From: Chryseobacterium edaphi
Lineage (GTDB): Bacteria > Bacteroidota > Bacteroidia > Flavobacteriales > Weeksellaceae
DNA: 64,000 nucleotides
Direction: 5' to 3'
NCBI RefSeq assembly: GCF_025628985.1
Contig: NZ_JAOTEM010000003.1
Span: forward strand, 124,001 to 188,000
The position numbers were made by a program, and so were the translations under genes. Below, piece by piece: positions 44,720 to 53,114 of the stretch (the stretch's first letter is position 1; each line of letters opens with the position of its first letter). Under the pieces are notes generated by a model. The model was not told the origin of the DNA. It searched no databases and saw only the letters and a list, made by a program, of their open reading frames with translations.

Positions 44720-44806
44720 TCACATTAGAGAAAATCCAAGATTTTCACAAACTAATGTGTTCTTATTTTAGCAATGAATCAAAAAACTGCTATGACTAAT
44801 GTGTTT
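44720..44806. promoter_or_regulatory. Three copies of a CTAATGTG motif
   Basis: CTAATGTG occurs on the plus strand at 44752-44759 and 44796-44803 (the latter two within ACTAATGTGTT repeats) and inverted as CACATTAG at about 44721-44728. They lie in the 363-base divergent gap (44642-45004) between the radical SAM and HMG-CoA reductase genes and may be operator sites. Apart from these and a DnaA-box-like site the gap shows no gene. Confidence 0.4.
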
Positions 44807-44896
44807 AAAAAGTTTGGTGACGTTTGCGGTTTGAATCATTTTTGATGTTCAAAAATAAGTCCAAAATTGAGAAATATCACTCTTTTTTAAACCAAC

Positions 44897-44905
44897 TTAT
44901 CCACA
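44897..44905 (+). other. Perfect DnaA-box sequence
   Basis: TTATCCACA, identical to the strict DnaA consensus. It is alone, without neighbouring boxes or an unwinding element that I can see, so it is more likely a regulatory or titration site than an origin. Confidence 0.4.
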
Positions 44906-45004
44906 AAAGACAGTAACAAATTTACTATATTTACGGTCATTAAATTATGCGTGTAGTCGTAAACGGTCGATTATTATCATATTTAAAAAATTAAAAATTA
45001 CTCT

Positions 45005-46333
45005 ATGAATCACACACCGATCGAAGGTTTTTCTAAATTAACCAAAAAGGGGAAAATTGACTGGCTTGTCAATGAATATCTAGACGGAAACTCAGATTAT
45101 CAAAATATACTCAATCAATATTGGAACGATAATGCAGATCTTCAGAAACTTCATGATGAGTTTTCTGAAAATACAATTTCCAATTTTTATATGCCTTACG
45201 GAATTGCTCCTAATTTTTTAATTGACGGAAAATTATTTGCTCTACCAATGGCGGTTGAAGAAAGTTCAGTTGTGGCAGCAGCTTCAAAAGCAGCCAAATT
45301 CTGGATTGATAAAGGAGGTTTTAAAACCACGATCATTAATACAGAAAAATTAGGTCACACCCATTTCATTTTCAATACAGAATCTCATAAACTTCAGCAT
45401 TTTTTTAATTTTAAATTAAAGAAAAAATTGTTTGAAGCTACAGAAAGCATTACGGCAAACATGAGAAATCGTGGCGGCGGAATTTTAGAAATAAAACTCG
45501 TTGACAAAACCGCTGAAATGCCTAATTATTATCAGTTGAAAGCAAGTTTTGATACTGTAGATTCTATGGGAGCCAACTTTATCAATTCTTGCCTTGAGCA
45601 ATTTGGTAAAACTTTAAAAGAAGAAATTTCTTTGGAGCAAGATTTCACACAGGAAGAAAAAGATTCTTTGCAGGTTGTCATGAATATTCTTTCCAATTTT
45701 ACTCCGGATTGCATCGTAAGAGCGGAAGTTTCTTGTAAAATTGAAGATCTGAAAGACGACAGCGGAATTTCAAACGAAGAATTTGCAAGAAAGTTTAAAC
45801 AAGCCGTTACGATTGCTGAGATCGAACCTTTCCGTGCGACAACACATAACAAGGGAATAATGAACGGAGTCGACGCCGTTGTGATTGCAACCGGAAACGA
45901 CTTTAGAGCGACCGAAGCTTGCGCACACGCTTACGCAGCAAAAGATGGAAGATATTCTTCTTTGACACATTGTACAACAGACAACGGAATTTTCAGATTT
46001 TGGATTGATCTTCCTATTTCAGTAGGAGTTGTTGGCGGTTTGACCAATTTACATCCTTTGGTTAAATTTTCTTTAGCACTTCTCGGAAAACCATCTGCTC
46101 AGGAATTGATGAGTATTTTGGCGGTTTCAGGACTGGCTCAGAATTTTGGGGCACTAAGATCTTTGGTTACGACAGGAATACAGAAAGGTCATATGAAAAT
46201 GCATTTATTTAATATTTTAAATCAAATGGGAGCAACCGAAGAAGAAAAGCAGCATTTTGTGACATACTTTAAAGATAAAACGGTGACACATCATGAAGTA
46301 ATTAATGAGTTTAACAGATTGAGAGCTCAATAA
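45005..46333 (+). CDS. mvaA: HMG-CoA reductase, class II
   Basis: A 442-residue enzyme reducing HMG-CoA to mevalonate (or the reverse). It opens IEGFSKLTKKGKIDWL, typical of class II (bacterial) reductases. EESSVVAAASKAAKFW around 89-104 carries the catalytic Glu, and ATGNDFRA near 295 the active Asp. No N-terminal membrane domain. Flavobacteriia make isoprenoids by mevalonate, so here it is probably biosynthetic. The stop codon overlaps the ATG of a 51-codon membrane protein gene. Confidence 0.92.
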   Translation: MNHTPIEGFSKLTKKGKIDWLVNEYLDGNSDYQNILNQYWNDNADLQKLHDEFSENTISNFYMPYGIAPNFLIDGKLFALPMAVEESSVVAAASKAAKFWIDKGGFKTTIINTEKLGHTHFIFNTESHKLQHFFNFKLKKKLFEATESITANMRNRGGGILEIKLVDKTAEMPNYYQLKASFDTVDSMGANFINSCLEQFGKTLKEEISLEQDFTQEEKDSLQVVMNILSNFTPDCIVRAEVSCKIEDLKDDSGISNEEFARKFKQAVTIAEIEPFRATTHNKGIMNGVDAVVIATGNDFRATEACAHAYAAKDGRYSSLTHCTTDNGIFRFWIDLPISVGVVGGLTNLHPLVKFSLALLGKPSAQELMSILAVSGLAQNFGALRSLVTTGIQKGHMKMHLFNILNQMGATEEEKQHFVTYFKDKTVTHHEVINEFNRLRAQ

Positions 46334-46488
46334 TGTTTGGAATTATTGTCGCAGCTTTTATGTTGGCTTTCGGAGTTTTTCTGAAGCTGACTAAAGATCC
46401 AAGACTTGCTCAGAATAGAAAATTCGCATGGGTTTTTATCGGAATTGGAGCCGTATCATTAATATTTAAGATCTTAAATTATAAATAA
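46333..46488 (+). CDS. Small two-helix membrane protein (51 aa)
   Basis: The ATG overlaps the mvaA stop (TAATG), so it is translationally coupled. A first helix at about 2-18 (FGIIVAAFMLAFGVFL), a short polar loop with Lys and Arg, and a second helix at about 32-46. Overlap with mvaA and the neat hairpin topology make it likely real. Function unknown. The DUF423 gene follows 38 bases later. Confidence 0.75.
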   Translation: MFGIIVAAFMLAFGVFLKLTKDPRLAQNRKFAWVFIGIGAVSLIFKILNYK

Positions 46489-46526
46489 CAACAGTTCGCT
46501 TAAATCTGTTTAATTAAATCTATAAA

Positions 46527-46913
46527 ATGAAAACAATTACTTTAGTCTTCGGAGCCGCTTTCGGAATGTTATCCGTAATTTTAGGCGCCTTCGGAGCACA
46601 CGCTTTAAAGAAAATTTTATCTGTAGAAAGACTGGAAAGTTTTGAAACCGGAGTAAGATACCAAATGTACGCAGCATTTTTCTTGCTGATTGCAGGTTAC
46701 ATTTTAAAATTTGATACTTCATCTCAAAAATGGATTTCCATATTGATGATTGTAGGAACGATGTTGTTCTCTTTTAGTATCTATGGTTTGAGTTTACAGG
46801 ATTATTTGGGAGCAAACCTGAAATTTTTAGGCCCGATTACTCCACTGGGTGGATTATTGATGATCTTGAGTTGGGGAGTGCTGATTTTTTATTTTGTGAG
46901 AAATCGAATTTAA
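46527..46913 (+). CDS. DUF423 membrane protein
   Basis: A 128-residue protein with four hydrophobic helices. The family signature ILGAFGAHALKK is at 22-33, followed by the FETGVRYQMYAAFFLL segment and, near the C-terminus, ITPLGGLLMI. Role unknown. It probably belongs to the mvaA transcript together with the 51-residue protein. Confidence 0.93.
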   Translation: MKTITLVFGAAFGMLSVILGAFGAHALKKILSVERLESFETGVRYQMYAAFFLLIAGYILKFDTSSQKWISILMIVGTMLFSFSIYGLSLQDYLGANLKFLGPITPLGGLLMILSWGVLIFYFVRNRI

Positions 46914-47145
46914 TACATATTAAGCATTTTAAACCATTAGAAGGTTGAGTTTTTAATAATCAAAAGAAAACTATTTTTTAAGATTTACTAAAGTAAAAGT
47001 TAAGCGAAATCCTTAAATCAATAAATTGATTCTTAAAAACTTAAACCTTTAATACCTTAATATTTCAAAAGAATTTGGATAAGTACTAAATTTTAACACA
47101 AACATATTATAACAAATGATGATCGTAATTTTAAAATAATTTAAA

Positions 47146-48423
47146 ATGAAAATCAACAGACGACGTCGCTTAGTACGGACTTTCAATCTATTAGATCAAC
47201 CCATCAGATTCAATCCGTTTGTATTCAGCCGTACTTTTTTTATGTGGGCAATTACAGGATTAGTCGGTGGAATTATTGCCGGATTGTACTGGATTTTGCT
47301 GGAACATTTCACGGAGTTTTTACATCAGTTCCAAGGTTGGATGGTGATTCCAACGATGGCAATCTCTGGTCTTCTGGCGGGTTTGGTCATTCATTTTATT
47401 GGCGATCCGGGAGAAATACATTTGATCGTCAACAACATCAGATTCAACAAAGGAAAACTCGAGCCGAAAAATAATCCATCCATGATTTTGTCGTCACTTT
47501 TTTGTGTAGCGTCGGGAGGAAGCTTGGGTCCGGAAGCACCTTTGGTTCAGGTAACCGGCTCCACAGGAACATATTTGGGGAAATTGTTCAGATTGAAAGG
47601 TGAAGAATTGCGTTCTTTAAGTATTGCAGGAATGGCTTCAGGTTTTACTGCACTTTTCGGCGCACCACTGGGCGGAAGTCTGTTTTCTTTGGAAATTCTT
47701 CATCACAAACACGCAGTAGAATATTACAGAGCGATTATTCCTGCTTTGGTGGCAAGCTGTTTCAGCTACCTGATGTTTGCTTTGATTATCCATTTAGGAA
47801 TCGGTGCAACCTGGGATTTGAAGGCTTATCATTACACTGGAGTTTACGATTTTGCTTATGCAACCGCTTTTGGAATTGTAGGAACTTTGTTTGGGTGGAT
47901 CTTTATTTTTGTGGTTAAATTTTTCAAAAAAGCTTTCGAGTACAGAAAATTTCCAATTTACATTAAAACTTTGGTGGGCGGAATTTTGTTAGGAATTATA
48001 GCATTCTATTTTCCTTTGACAAGATATTTCGGGCATCACGAAGTGAATGAACTGATTAATGGAAGCTACACACTCAATTTTTTAATCATCATTTTAATTT
48101 TCAAAATTTTAGCAATTGCGATTACCGTAACTTCCGGCTGGAGAGGTGGTTTTATAATCCCGTTGTTCTTCGTGGGAACTACTTTAGGATTGATTATTCA
48201 TCATTTATTTCCGAACGTTGATAAGACTTTAGCGATTGTTAGCTGTATGGCGGCCATTAATGCGTGTGTTACGAGAACGCCGATGAGCACAACTATTATT
48301 TTGGGAACTTTAACAGGTTTTACGTATTTCGTTCCTATACTTTTTGCGAGTTTAACAGGTTATTTTATGGCTCCGAAAATTCCGTTTATTGGATCACAAT
48401 CGGAGAAATTATCTGAAGAATAA
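47146..48423 (+). CDS. ClC-type chloride channel or transporter
   Basis: A 425-residue protein with ten or more helices. The selectivity motif GGSLGPEAPLVQ (about 125-136) corresponds to the ClC GK/REGP block and GSLFSLEILHH follows; GGFIIPLFFVG near 345 is the third conserved block. No CBS domains are attached. It may move chloride or fluoride with protons; the gating Glu is present in GPEAP. Confidence 0.92.
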   Translation: MKINRRRRLVRTFNLLDQPIRFNPFVFSRTFFMWAITGLVGGIIAGLYWILLEHFTEFLHQFQGWMVIPTMAISGLLAGLVIHFIGDPGEIHLIVNNIRFNKGKLEPKNNPSMILSSLFCVASGGSLGPEAPLVQVTGSTGTYLGKLFRLKGEELRSLSIAGMASGFTALFGAPLGGSLFSLEILHHKHAVEYYRAIIPALVASCFSYLMFALIIHLGIGATWDLKAYHYTGVYDFAYATAFGIVGTLFGWIFIFVVKFFKKAFEYRKFPIYIKTLVGGILLGIIAFYFPLTRYFGHHEVNELINGSYTLNFLIIILIFKILAIAITVTSGWRGGFIIPLFFVGTTLGLIIHHLFPNVDKTLAIVSCMAAINACVTRTPMSTTIILGTLTGFTYFVPILFASLTGYFMAPKIPFIGSQSEKLSEE

Positions 48424-48433
48424 TTTAAAAATT

Positions 48434-48557
48434 GAACCATTAAGGTTTATTAAGAAGTTTAGAATAATTAAGTTGAGCTTCGTTTTAAGCAGAACGCTTA
48501 AAAAATCTACCTGATCTTTCTTAGTAAAACTCAACACCTAAAATTTCCTAAATGGTC
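48434..48557. repeat. Imperfect inverted-repeat element, copy B
   Basis: Ends GAACCATTAAGG and CCTAAATGGTC are inverted. The left half is nearly identical to copy A near 21054. No reading frame. The rest of the gap to sucC (48558-48752) holds only the sucC promoter. Confidence 0.65.
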
Positions 48558-48684
48558 AAAAAAAACTAAGTCTGACTTATCTGGTTTAAACTCAATTTTT
48601 ATAAAAAACTTCGCTAATGTTTAAGCATTCATCGTCAGAATATGCAAAAAGACGAATAGACTTTTAATTTTTATCCTAATAATC

Positions 48685-48714
48685 TTGAACTTCCGTGTCT
48701 TTTTATTAAATTTG
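48685..48714 (+). promoter_or_regulatory. Promoter of sucC
   Basis: TTG at 48685-48687, 19 bases, TAAATTTG at 48707-48714: a perfect Bacteroidota promoter with a 5' leader of about 34 bases. Confidence 0.85.
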
Positions 48715-48752
48715 TCAACCTTTAAAAATTAAAATATAATAATAAAAATAAT

Positions 48753-49943
48753 ATGAATCTTCACGAGTATCAATCAAAAGAGATTTTATCAAAGTACGGA
48801 GTAGCAATACAACGTGGTTTCGTAGCTAATAATGTAGACGAAGCTGTAGCTGCTGCTGAAAAACTTACTGCTGAAACCGGAGCTCAGGCTTGGGTTGTAA
48901 AAGCACAAATTCACGCAGGTGGTCGTGGTAAAGGTGGCGGTGTAAAGTTTTCTCCGAACATGGATAAGTTGAAAGAAAACGCTCAAAACATCATCGGAAT
49001 GCAATTGATTACGCCTCAGACTTCTGCTGAAGGTAAATTGGTAAATTCTGTATTGGTAGCAGAGGATGTATATTATCCTGGAGAATCTGAAACTAAAGAA
49101 TTTTATGTTTCTATTCTTTTAGACAGAGCTGAAGGTAAAAATACAATCGTATATTCTACTGAAGGTGGTATGGACATCGAGCACGTTGCTGAAGTAACAC
49201 CTCACTTGATCCACAACGAATTGATCGATCCTACTTTGGGTCTTCAGGGTTTCCAAGCTAGAAAAATTGCTTTCAACTTAGGTCTTGAAGGAAATGCGTT
49301 CAAAGAATTCACAAAATTCATCACTTCTTTATACAATGCATATGTAGGAATTGATGCTTCTTTATTCGAAATCAACCCGGTTTTGAAAACTTCTGACAAC
49401 AAAATTATCGCTGTAGATGCTAAAGTAACTTTGGATGGGAACTCATTATTCCGTCACAAAGATTTGGCTGAACTCAGAGATACAAGAGAAGAAGATCCAT
49501 TGGATGTTGAAGCTGGTGAAGCTGGTCTTAACTTCGTAAAGCTTGACGGTAACGTTGCTTGTATGGTAAACGGAGCTGGTCTCGCAATGGCTACTATGGA
49601 TATCATCAAATTATCTGGAGGTAACCCGGCTAACTTCCTGGACGTTGGAGGTACTGCAGATGCTGCAAGAGTACAGACTGCTTTTGAAATTATCTTGAGA
49701 GATCAGAATGTGAAAGCAATCTTGATCAATATCTTCGGAGGTATCGTAAGATGCGACAGAGTTGCTCAAGGTGTTGTAGACGCTTACCACGCAATGGGAA
49801 GCCTTCCTGTTCCATTGATCGTAAGATTACAGGGAACTAATGCTGTAGAAGCTAAAAGATTAATTGACGAGTCTGGTTTACCGGTACACTCTGCAATTAC
49901 TTTAGAAGAAGCTGCAAACAAAGTAAAAGAAGTTTTAGCTTAA
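48753..49943 (+). CDS. sucC: Succinate-CoA ligase, ADP-forming, beta subunit
   Basis: A 396-residue ATP-grasp protein. MNLHEYQSKEIL is the standard start, AQIHAGGRGKGGGVK near 47-61 binds nucleotide, and NIFGGIVRCD near 325 and PLIVRLQGTN near 355 are the family's CoA/phosphohistidine interface blocks. It makes succinyl-CoA or ATP in the citric-acid cycle. The alpha-subunit gene is not adjacent; a terminator follows directly. Confidence 0.97.
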   Translation: MNLHEYQSKEILSKYGVAIQRGFVANNVDEAVAAAEKLTAETGAQAWVVKAQIHAGGRGKGGGVKFSPNMDKLKENAQNIIGMQLITPQTSAEGKLVNSVLVAEDVYYPGESETKEFYVSILLDRAEGKNTIVYSTEGGMDIEHVAEVTPHLIHNELIDPTLGLQGFQARKIAFNLGLEGNAFKEFTKFITSLYNAYVGIDASLFEINPVLKTSDNKIIAVDAKVTLDGNSLFRHKDLAELRDTREEDPLDVEAGEAGLNFVKLDGNVACMVNGAGLAMATMDIIKLSGGNPANFLDVGGTADAARVQTAFEIILRDQNVKAILINIFGGIVRCDRVAQGVVDAYHAMGSLPVPLIVRLQGTNAVEAKRLIDESGLPVHSAITLEEAANKVKEVLA

Positions 49944-49966
49944 ATCTAAAATTTTTAAATAAATCT

Positions 49967-49998
49967 AAACCGTTTCATTTTTTGAAACGGTTTTTTTA
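49967..49998 (+). terminator. Terminator of sucC
   Basis: AAACCGTTTC pairs with GAAACGGTTT, followed by Ts. Confidence 0.85.
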
Positions 49999-50022
49999 AT
50001 ACATTTATCTTAAATATTATTG

Positions 50023-50481
50023 ATGAAAAACTTACAAATTCCAAGTCCCTGTTCTGAAAGATGGGAATCAATGTCCTTTCACGAAAAAGGAAAATTTTGT
50101 TCGGTTTGTGACAAATGTGTGATCGATTTTACTCAAAAGAAACATCATGAAATCATTAAGATTATAGAAGAAAAGAAAAATGAAAAAATTTGCGGCAGAT
50201 TTTATAATGATCAATTACAAACTGAAGATTCAAAAATTTTAAATTTAAAAAATAAATTCTTCAAGAATATTCCTACTAATTACCGCAACAGTAGAATTAC
50301 ATTAACTATTTTTTCTTTGGTTTTATTATTAACAGGCTGTTCAAAATCTGGAACAGAAAGACCACCTCTTATGGGTAAAATTAAGATCGAGGAAGACACT
50401 ATTCCGGAAAACAATCAATTTATTATTGGTGAAGCTAAGATTGAGGATGATTCCTTATTTAGTAAAAAAGACAGCATTAAA
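50023..50481 (+). CDS. Cys-rich domain protein with internal lipobox-like helix
   Basis: A 153-residue protein starting at ATG 50023 (the stop TAA is at 50482-50484). The N-terminus reads PSPCSERWESM, with KFCSVCDKCVIDF at about 28-40 and CGRF near 58: a Cys-rich module widespread in Bacteroidota. Then at about 92-107 comes a hydrophobic segment ending LLLTGC, which resembles a lipobox but lies in the middle of the chain. The C-terminal part is acidic. The topology may be cytoplasmic metal site, one helix, periplasmic tail. Function unknown. Confidence 0.7.
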
Positions 50482-50596
50482 TAAAGTCATTTCAAAAAAT
50501 TATCATTTAATTAAATCTAAAATTTTATCGGTCAAAATATTTAGCTGACAAATCTCACAAAGAATTTCGGCGCAAAACTTGTACTTTTATGATCAC

Positions 50597-51793
50597 ATGG
50601 AAAGGACAGTATTACAACCAAGATTTAAAGAATCACAACATTTCAAAGATTTTTGGGCAAACGGAAACGGAAAACAACTGATTGATTTTTCGGGTGCTGA
50701 AGTGAGTTTTAAAGACTTTGACAAATTTTCAAAATACTTTTATCATGTGGATGAGATTGGGGATGAAGTTGTAAAAGAAGTCTATTTCACCAAAAAATAC
50801 AGCGAAGCTTCAAGAGAAATTGAAAACTATATTCGCAATGGCGTTTCAGAAAATGATGAAGCTCCAGGAAGTGTAAAAAAGTTATTCCGGCAAACACAAA
50901 CTATTCCTGATTGGCTAGATTATAATTTACTGAAAAAAGGTGCTGAACTCTGTATGCGCGGAAATCTCGATTCTCTTATTTCACTGCGCGATTATTGTCT
51001 TATTGGAGGTTACGATTACGCTTATCTCAACAAACCGCTCATTGTTACAGAAGCTCTTAAAAAAGGTGCCGTAAAAAGACTTTCAGAAACTCTGGATTTT
51101 TGGGTAAATGTAACAAGATACGATGCTTTGGTAATTCATCAAAAAGGCTATGAATTTGCCATCAAAACAAGACTTATTCATTCTTACGCAAGACTTTCCA
51201 TCAAAAAACATTATAAAAACTGGGACACAGAAAATTGGGGTGAACCGATTAATTCCTGGGACATGATGGCAACATATATTGGTTTCAGTTTGGTTTTCCT
51301 ACATAGTCTTCACAAACTAGGAAACACGTTTTCTGAGGATGAAGAAAAAGGACATTTTCACCTTTGGAAATATGTGGGTTATCTTTTGGGAATTCCTGAA
51401 GAACTTTTACCTAACGATAAAAAACAGGCAACAGAATATTTTTATTTATGGACTTCCATTCAGCCTTCATCAGATCAGGATTCTGTTTTACTTGCGCACT
51501 CTTTACTCAACGAATCGCTGGAAAATCCTATTTTAAAATTTGAATTTCAGAGAAAAAATTTGAGATACCTACACATTTGCTGTACTTGGTATCTTCTTGA
51601 TGATGAGGTTTGCAAAAGACTTCAGATTCCTAAAGTATCATTTCGCAATGGTTTTCCTTACATTAAAAGATTCCTCAATAAAATTTACGACAATTCTGTA
51701 AGTCGGGAAAACCGCATCAAAAAAGGAAATAAAGATCAGATGAAAGTACTGAAAGACTATTTGAGAATTACCCAGAATTCTAATTTTCATTAA
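50597..51793 (+). CDS. MpaB-type oxygenase family protein (DUF2236)
   Basis: A 398-residue soluble protein. ATG 50597 was chosen over the TTG at 50579. The family landmarks are a conserved Arg/His-rich central block (VIHQKGYEFAIKTRLIHSYARL near 195-215, with haem-ligand type His) and NSWDMMATYIGFSLVF near 238. It belongs with mpaB/rubber-oxygenase (Lcp)-like haem proteins. The natural substrate is unknown. It has no signal peptide, so it acts in the cytoplasm. Confidence 0.82.
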   Translation: MERTVLQPRFKESQHFKDFWANGNGKQLIDFSGAEVSFKDFDKFSKYFYHVDEIGDEVVKEVYFTKKYSEASREIENYIRNGVSENDEAPGSVKKLFRQTQTIPDWLDYNLLKKGAELCMRGNLDSLISLRDYCLIGGYDYAYLNKPLIVTEALKKGAVKRLSETLDFWVNVTRYDALVIHQKGYEFAIKTRLIHSYARLSIKKHYKNWDTENWGEPINSWDMMATYIGFSLVFLHSLHKLGNTFSEDEEKGHFHLWKYVGYLLGIPEELLPNDKKQATEYFYLWTSIQPSSDQDSVLLAHSLLNESLENPILKFEFQRKNLRYLHICCTWYLLDDEVCKRLQIPKVSFRNGFPYIKRFLNKIYDNSVSRENRIKKGNKDQMKVLKDYLRITQNSNFH

Positions 51794-51913
51794 TTAATTT
51801 AATCAATAACCTCTTTCTTCAATTTAATTTTGAATGTAAAAATTTTATCATTTTTTAACGTTAAAAACAAATTCCATCAACAAATATTATTAGCTTTTGA
51901 AATTTAAATTATG

Positions 51914-51921
51914 TAATTTTG
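51914..51921 (+). promoter_or_regulatory. -7 box of recA
   Basis: TAATTTTG, 20 bases before the ATG. No LexA-like palindrome stands out. Confidence 0.5.
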
Positions 51922-51941
51922 ATAAATTATTTTAATACGAT

Positions 51942-52949
51942 ATGAGCAACATAGATGATAAGAAAAAAGCACTTGCATTGGTGCTTGACAAATTAGATAA
52001 AACATACGGAAAAGGAACTGTAATGACGTTGGGAGATAGTGCAATCGACACTACCATCGAAGTTATTCCTTCAGGATCTTTAGGATTAGACATAGCTTTA
52101 GGAGTTGGCGGCTATCCGAGAGGAAGAATTATCGAGATCTACGGACCTGAATCTTCAGGTAAAACAACTTTAACTTTACATGCAATCGCAGAAGCGCAAA
52201 AAGCGGGTGGAATCGCTGCTTTCATTGATGCTGAGCACGCTTTTGACAGAGGTTATGCAGGAAAATTAGGAATCGATCTTGAAAACCTGATCATTTCTCA
52301 ACCGGATAACGGTGAACAGGCTTTAGAAATTGCTGACAACCTGATTCGTTCAGGAGCAATTGATATTGTAGTAATTGACTCGGTTGCCGCATTGACTCCA
52401 AAAGCAGAGATTGAAGGTGAAATGGGAGATTCTAAAATGGGTCTTCACGCAAGATTGATGTCTCAGGCTTTGAGAAAACTAACTGCTACAATTTCAAGAA
52501 CAAAATGTACCGTGATTTTCATCAACCAGTTGAGAGAAAAAATTGGTGTAATGTTTGGAAATCCTGAAACTACAACCGGTGGTAATGCATTGAAGTTTTA
52601 CGCTTCGGTAAGAGTAGACATCAGAAAAGCAAGCGCACCAATCAAAAATGGTGATGAAGCTGTTGGTAGCCGTGTAAAAGTGAAAATTGTAAAAAACAAA
52701 GTAGCACCACCTTTCAAAATGGCAGAATTTGACATTATGTACGGTGAAGGTGTTTCTAAAACGGGTGAAATCTTAGATACTGCGGTTGATTTGGGAATCG
52801 TAAAGAAAAGCGGATCTTGGTTTAGCTACGGTGACACTAAATTAGGACAAGGTCGTGACGGTGTAAGAGATTTGTTAAAAGACAATCCTGAATTAGCCGA
52901 AGAGCTTGAAGGTAAAGTAAAAGAAGAGATTATCAACAACAAGAAATAA
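51942..52949 (+). CDS. recA: Recombinase RecA
   Basis: A 335-residue ATPase of homologous recombination. Walker [10 protein letters not shown] near 68-76, Walker B region [13 protein letters not shown], loop L2 with GNPETTTGG near 205 and the adjacent IRKAS block are intact. C-terminus is acidic/Lys-rich as usual. Monocistronic with a strong terminator. Confidence 0.98.
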   Translation: MSNIDDKKKALALVLDKLDKTYGKGTVMTLGDSAIDTTIEVIPSGSLGLDIALGVGGYPRGRIIEIYGPESSGKTTLTLHAIAEAQKAGGIAAFIDAEHAFDRGYAGKLGIDLENLIISQPDNGEQALEIADNLIRSGAIDIVVIDSVAALTPKAEIEGEMGDSKMGLHARLMSQALRKLTATISRTKCTVIFINQLREKIGVMFGNPETTTGGNALKFYASVRVDIRKASAPIKNGDEAVGSRVKVKIVKNKVAPPFKMAEFDIMYGEGVSKTGEILDTAVDLGIVKKSGSWFSYGDTKLGQGRDGVRDLLKDNPELAEELEGKVKEEIINNKK

Positions 52950-52969
52950 TTTCTGAAATATAAAATTGA

Positions 52970-53002
52970 AAAGACAGCTTTTTTTAGAAGCTGTCTTTTT
53001 TG
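52970..53002 (+). terminator. Terminator of recA
   Basis: AAGACAGCTT pairs with AAGCTGTCTT, followed by T6. Confidence 0.85.
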
Positions 53003-53114
53003 TTTCAATACATATAATTTAAGAAAAATAAATTGATAAAAATGCCAATCTGTCACTTTCCGATCGATGGTATTTTTTTTGAGATTTGAAAATCAAATTT
53101 AAAAATAAAATAAA

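Noticed and set aside
44897..44905. DnaA box as a replication origin
   Set aside because: A single box without a cluster, an unwinding element or dnaA/dnaN nearby does not support an origin.
46919..47070. Possible third copy of the inverted-repeat element
   Set aside because: Only scattered blocks (AAACCATTAG, TTAAGCGAA, TTAAACC) agree; I could not establish its borders or a convincing alignment.
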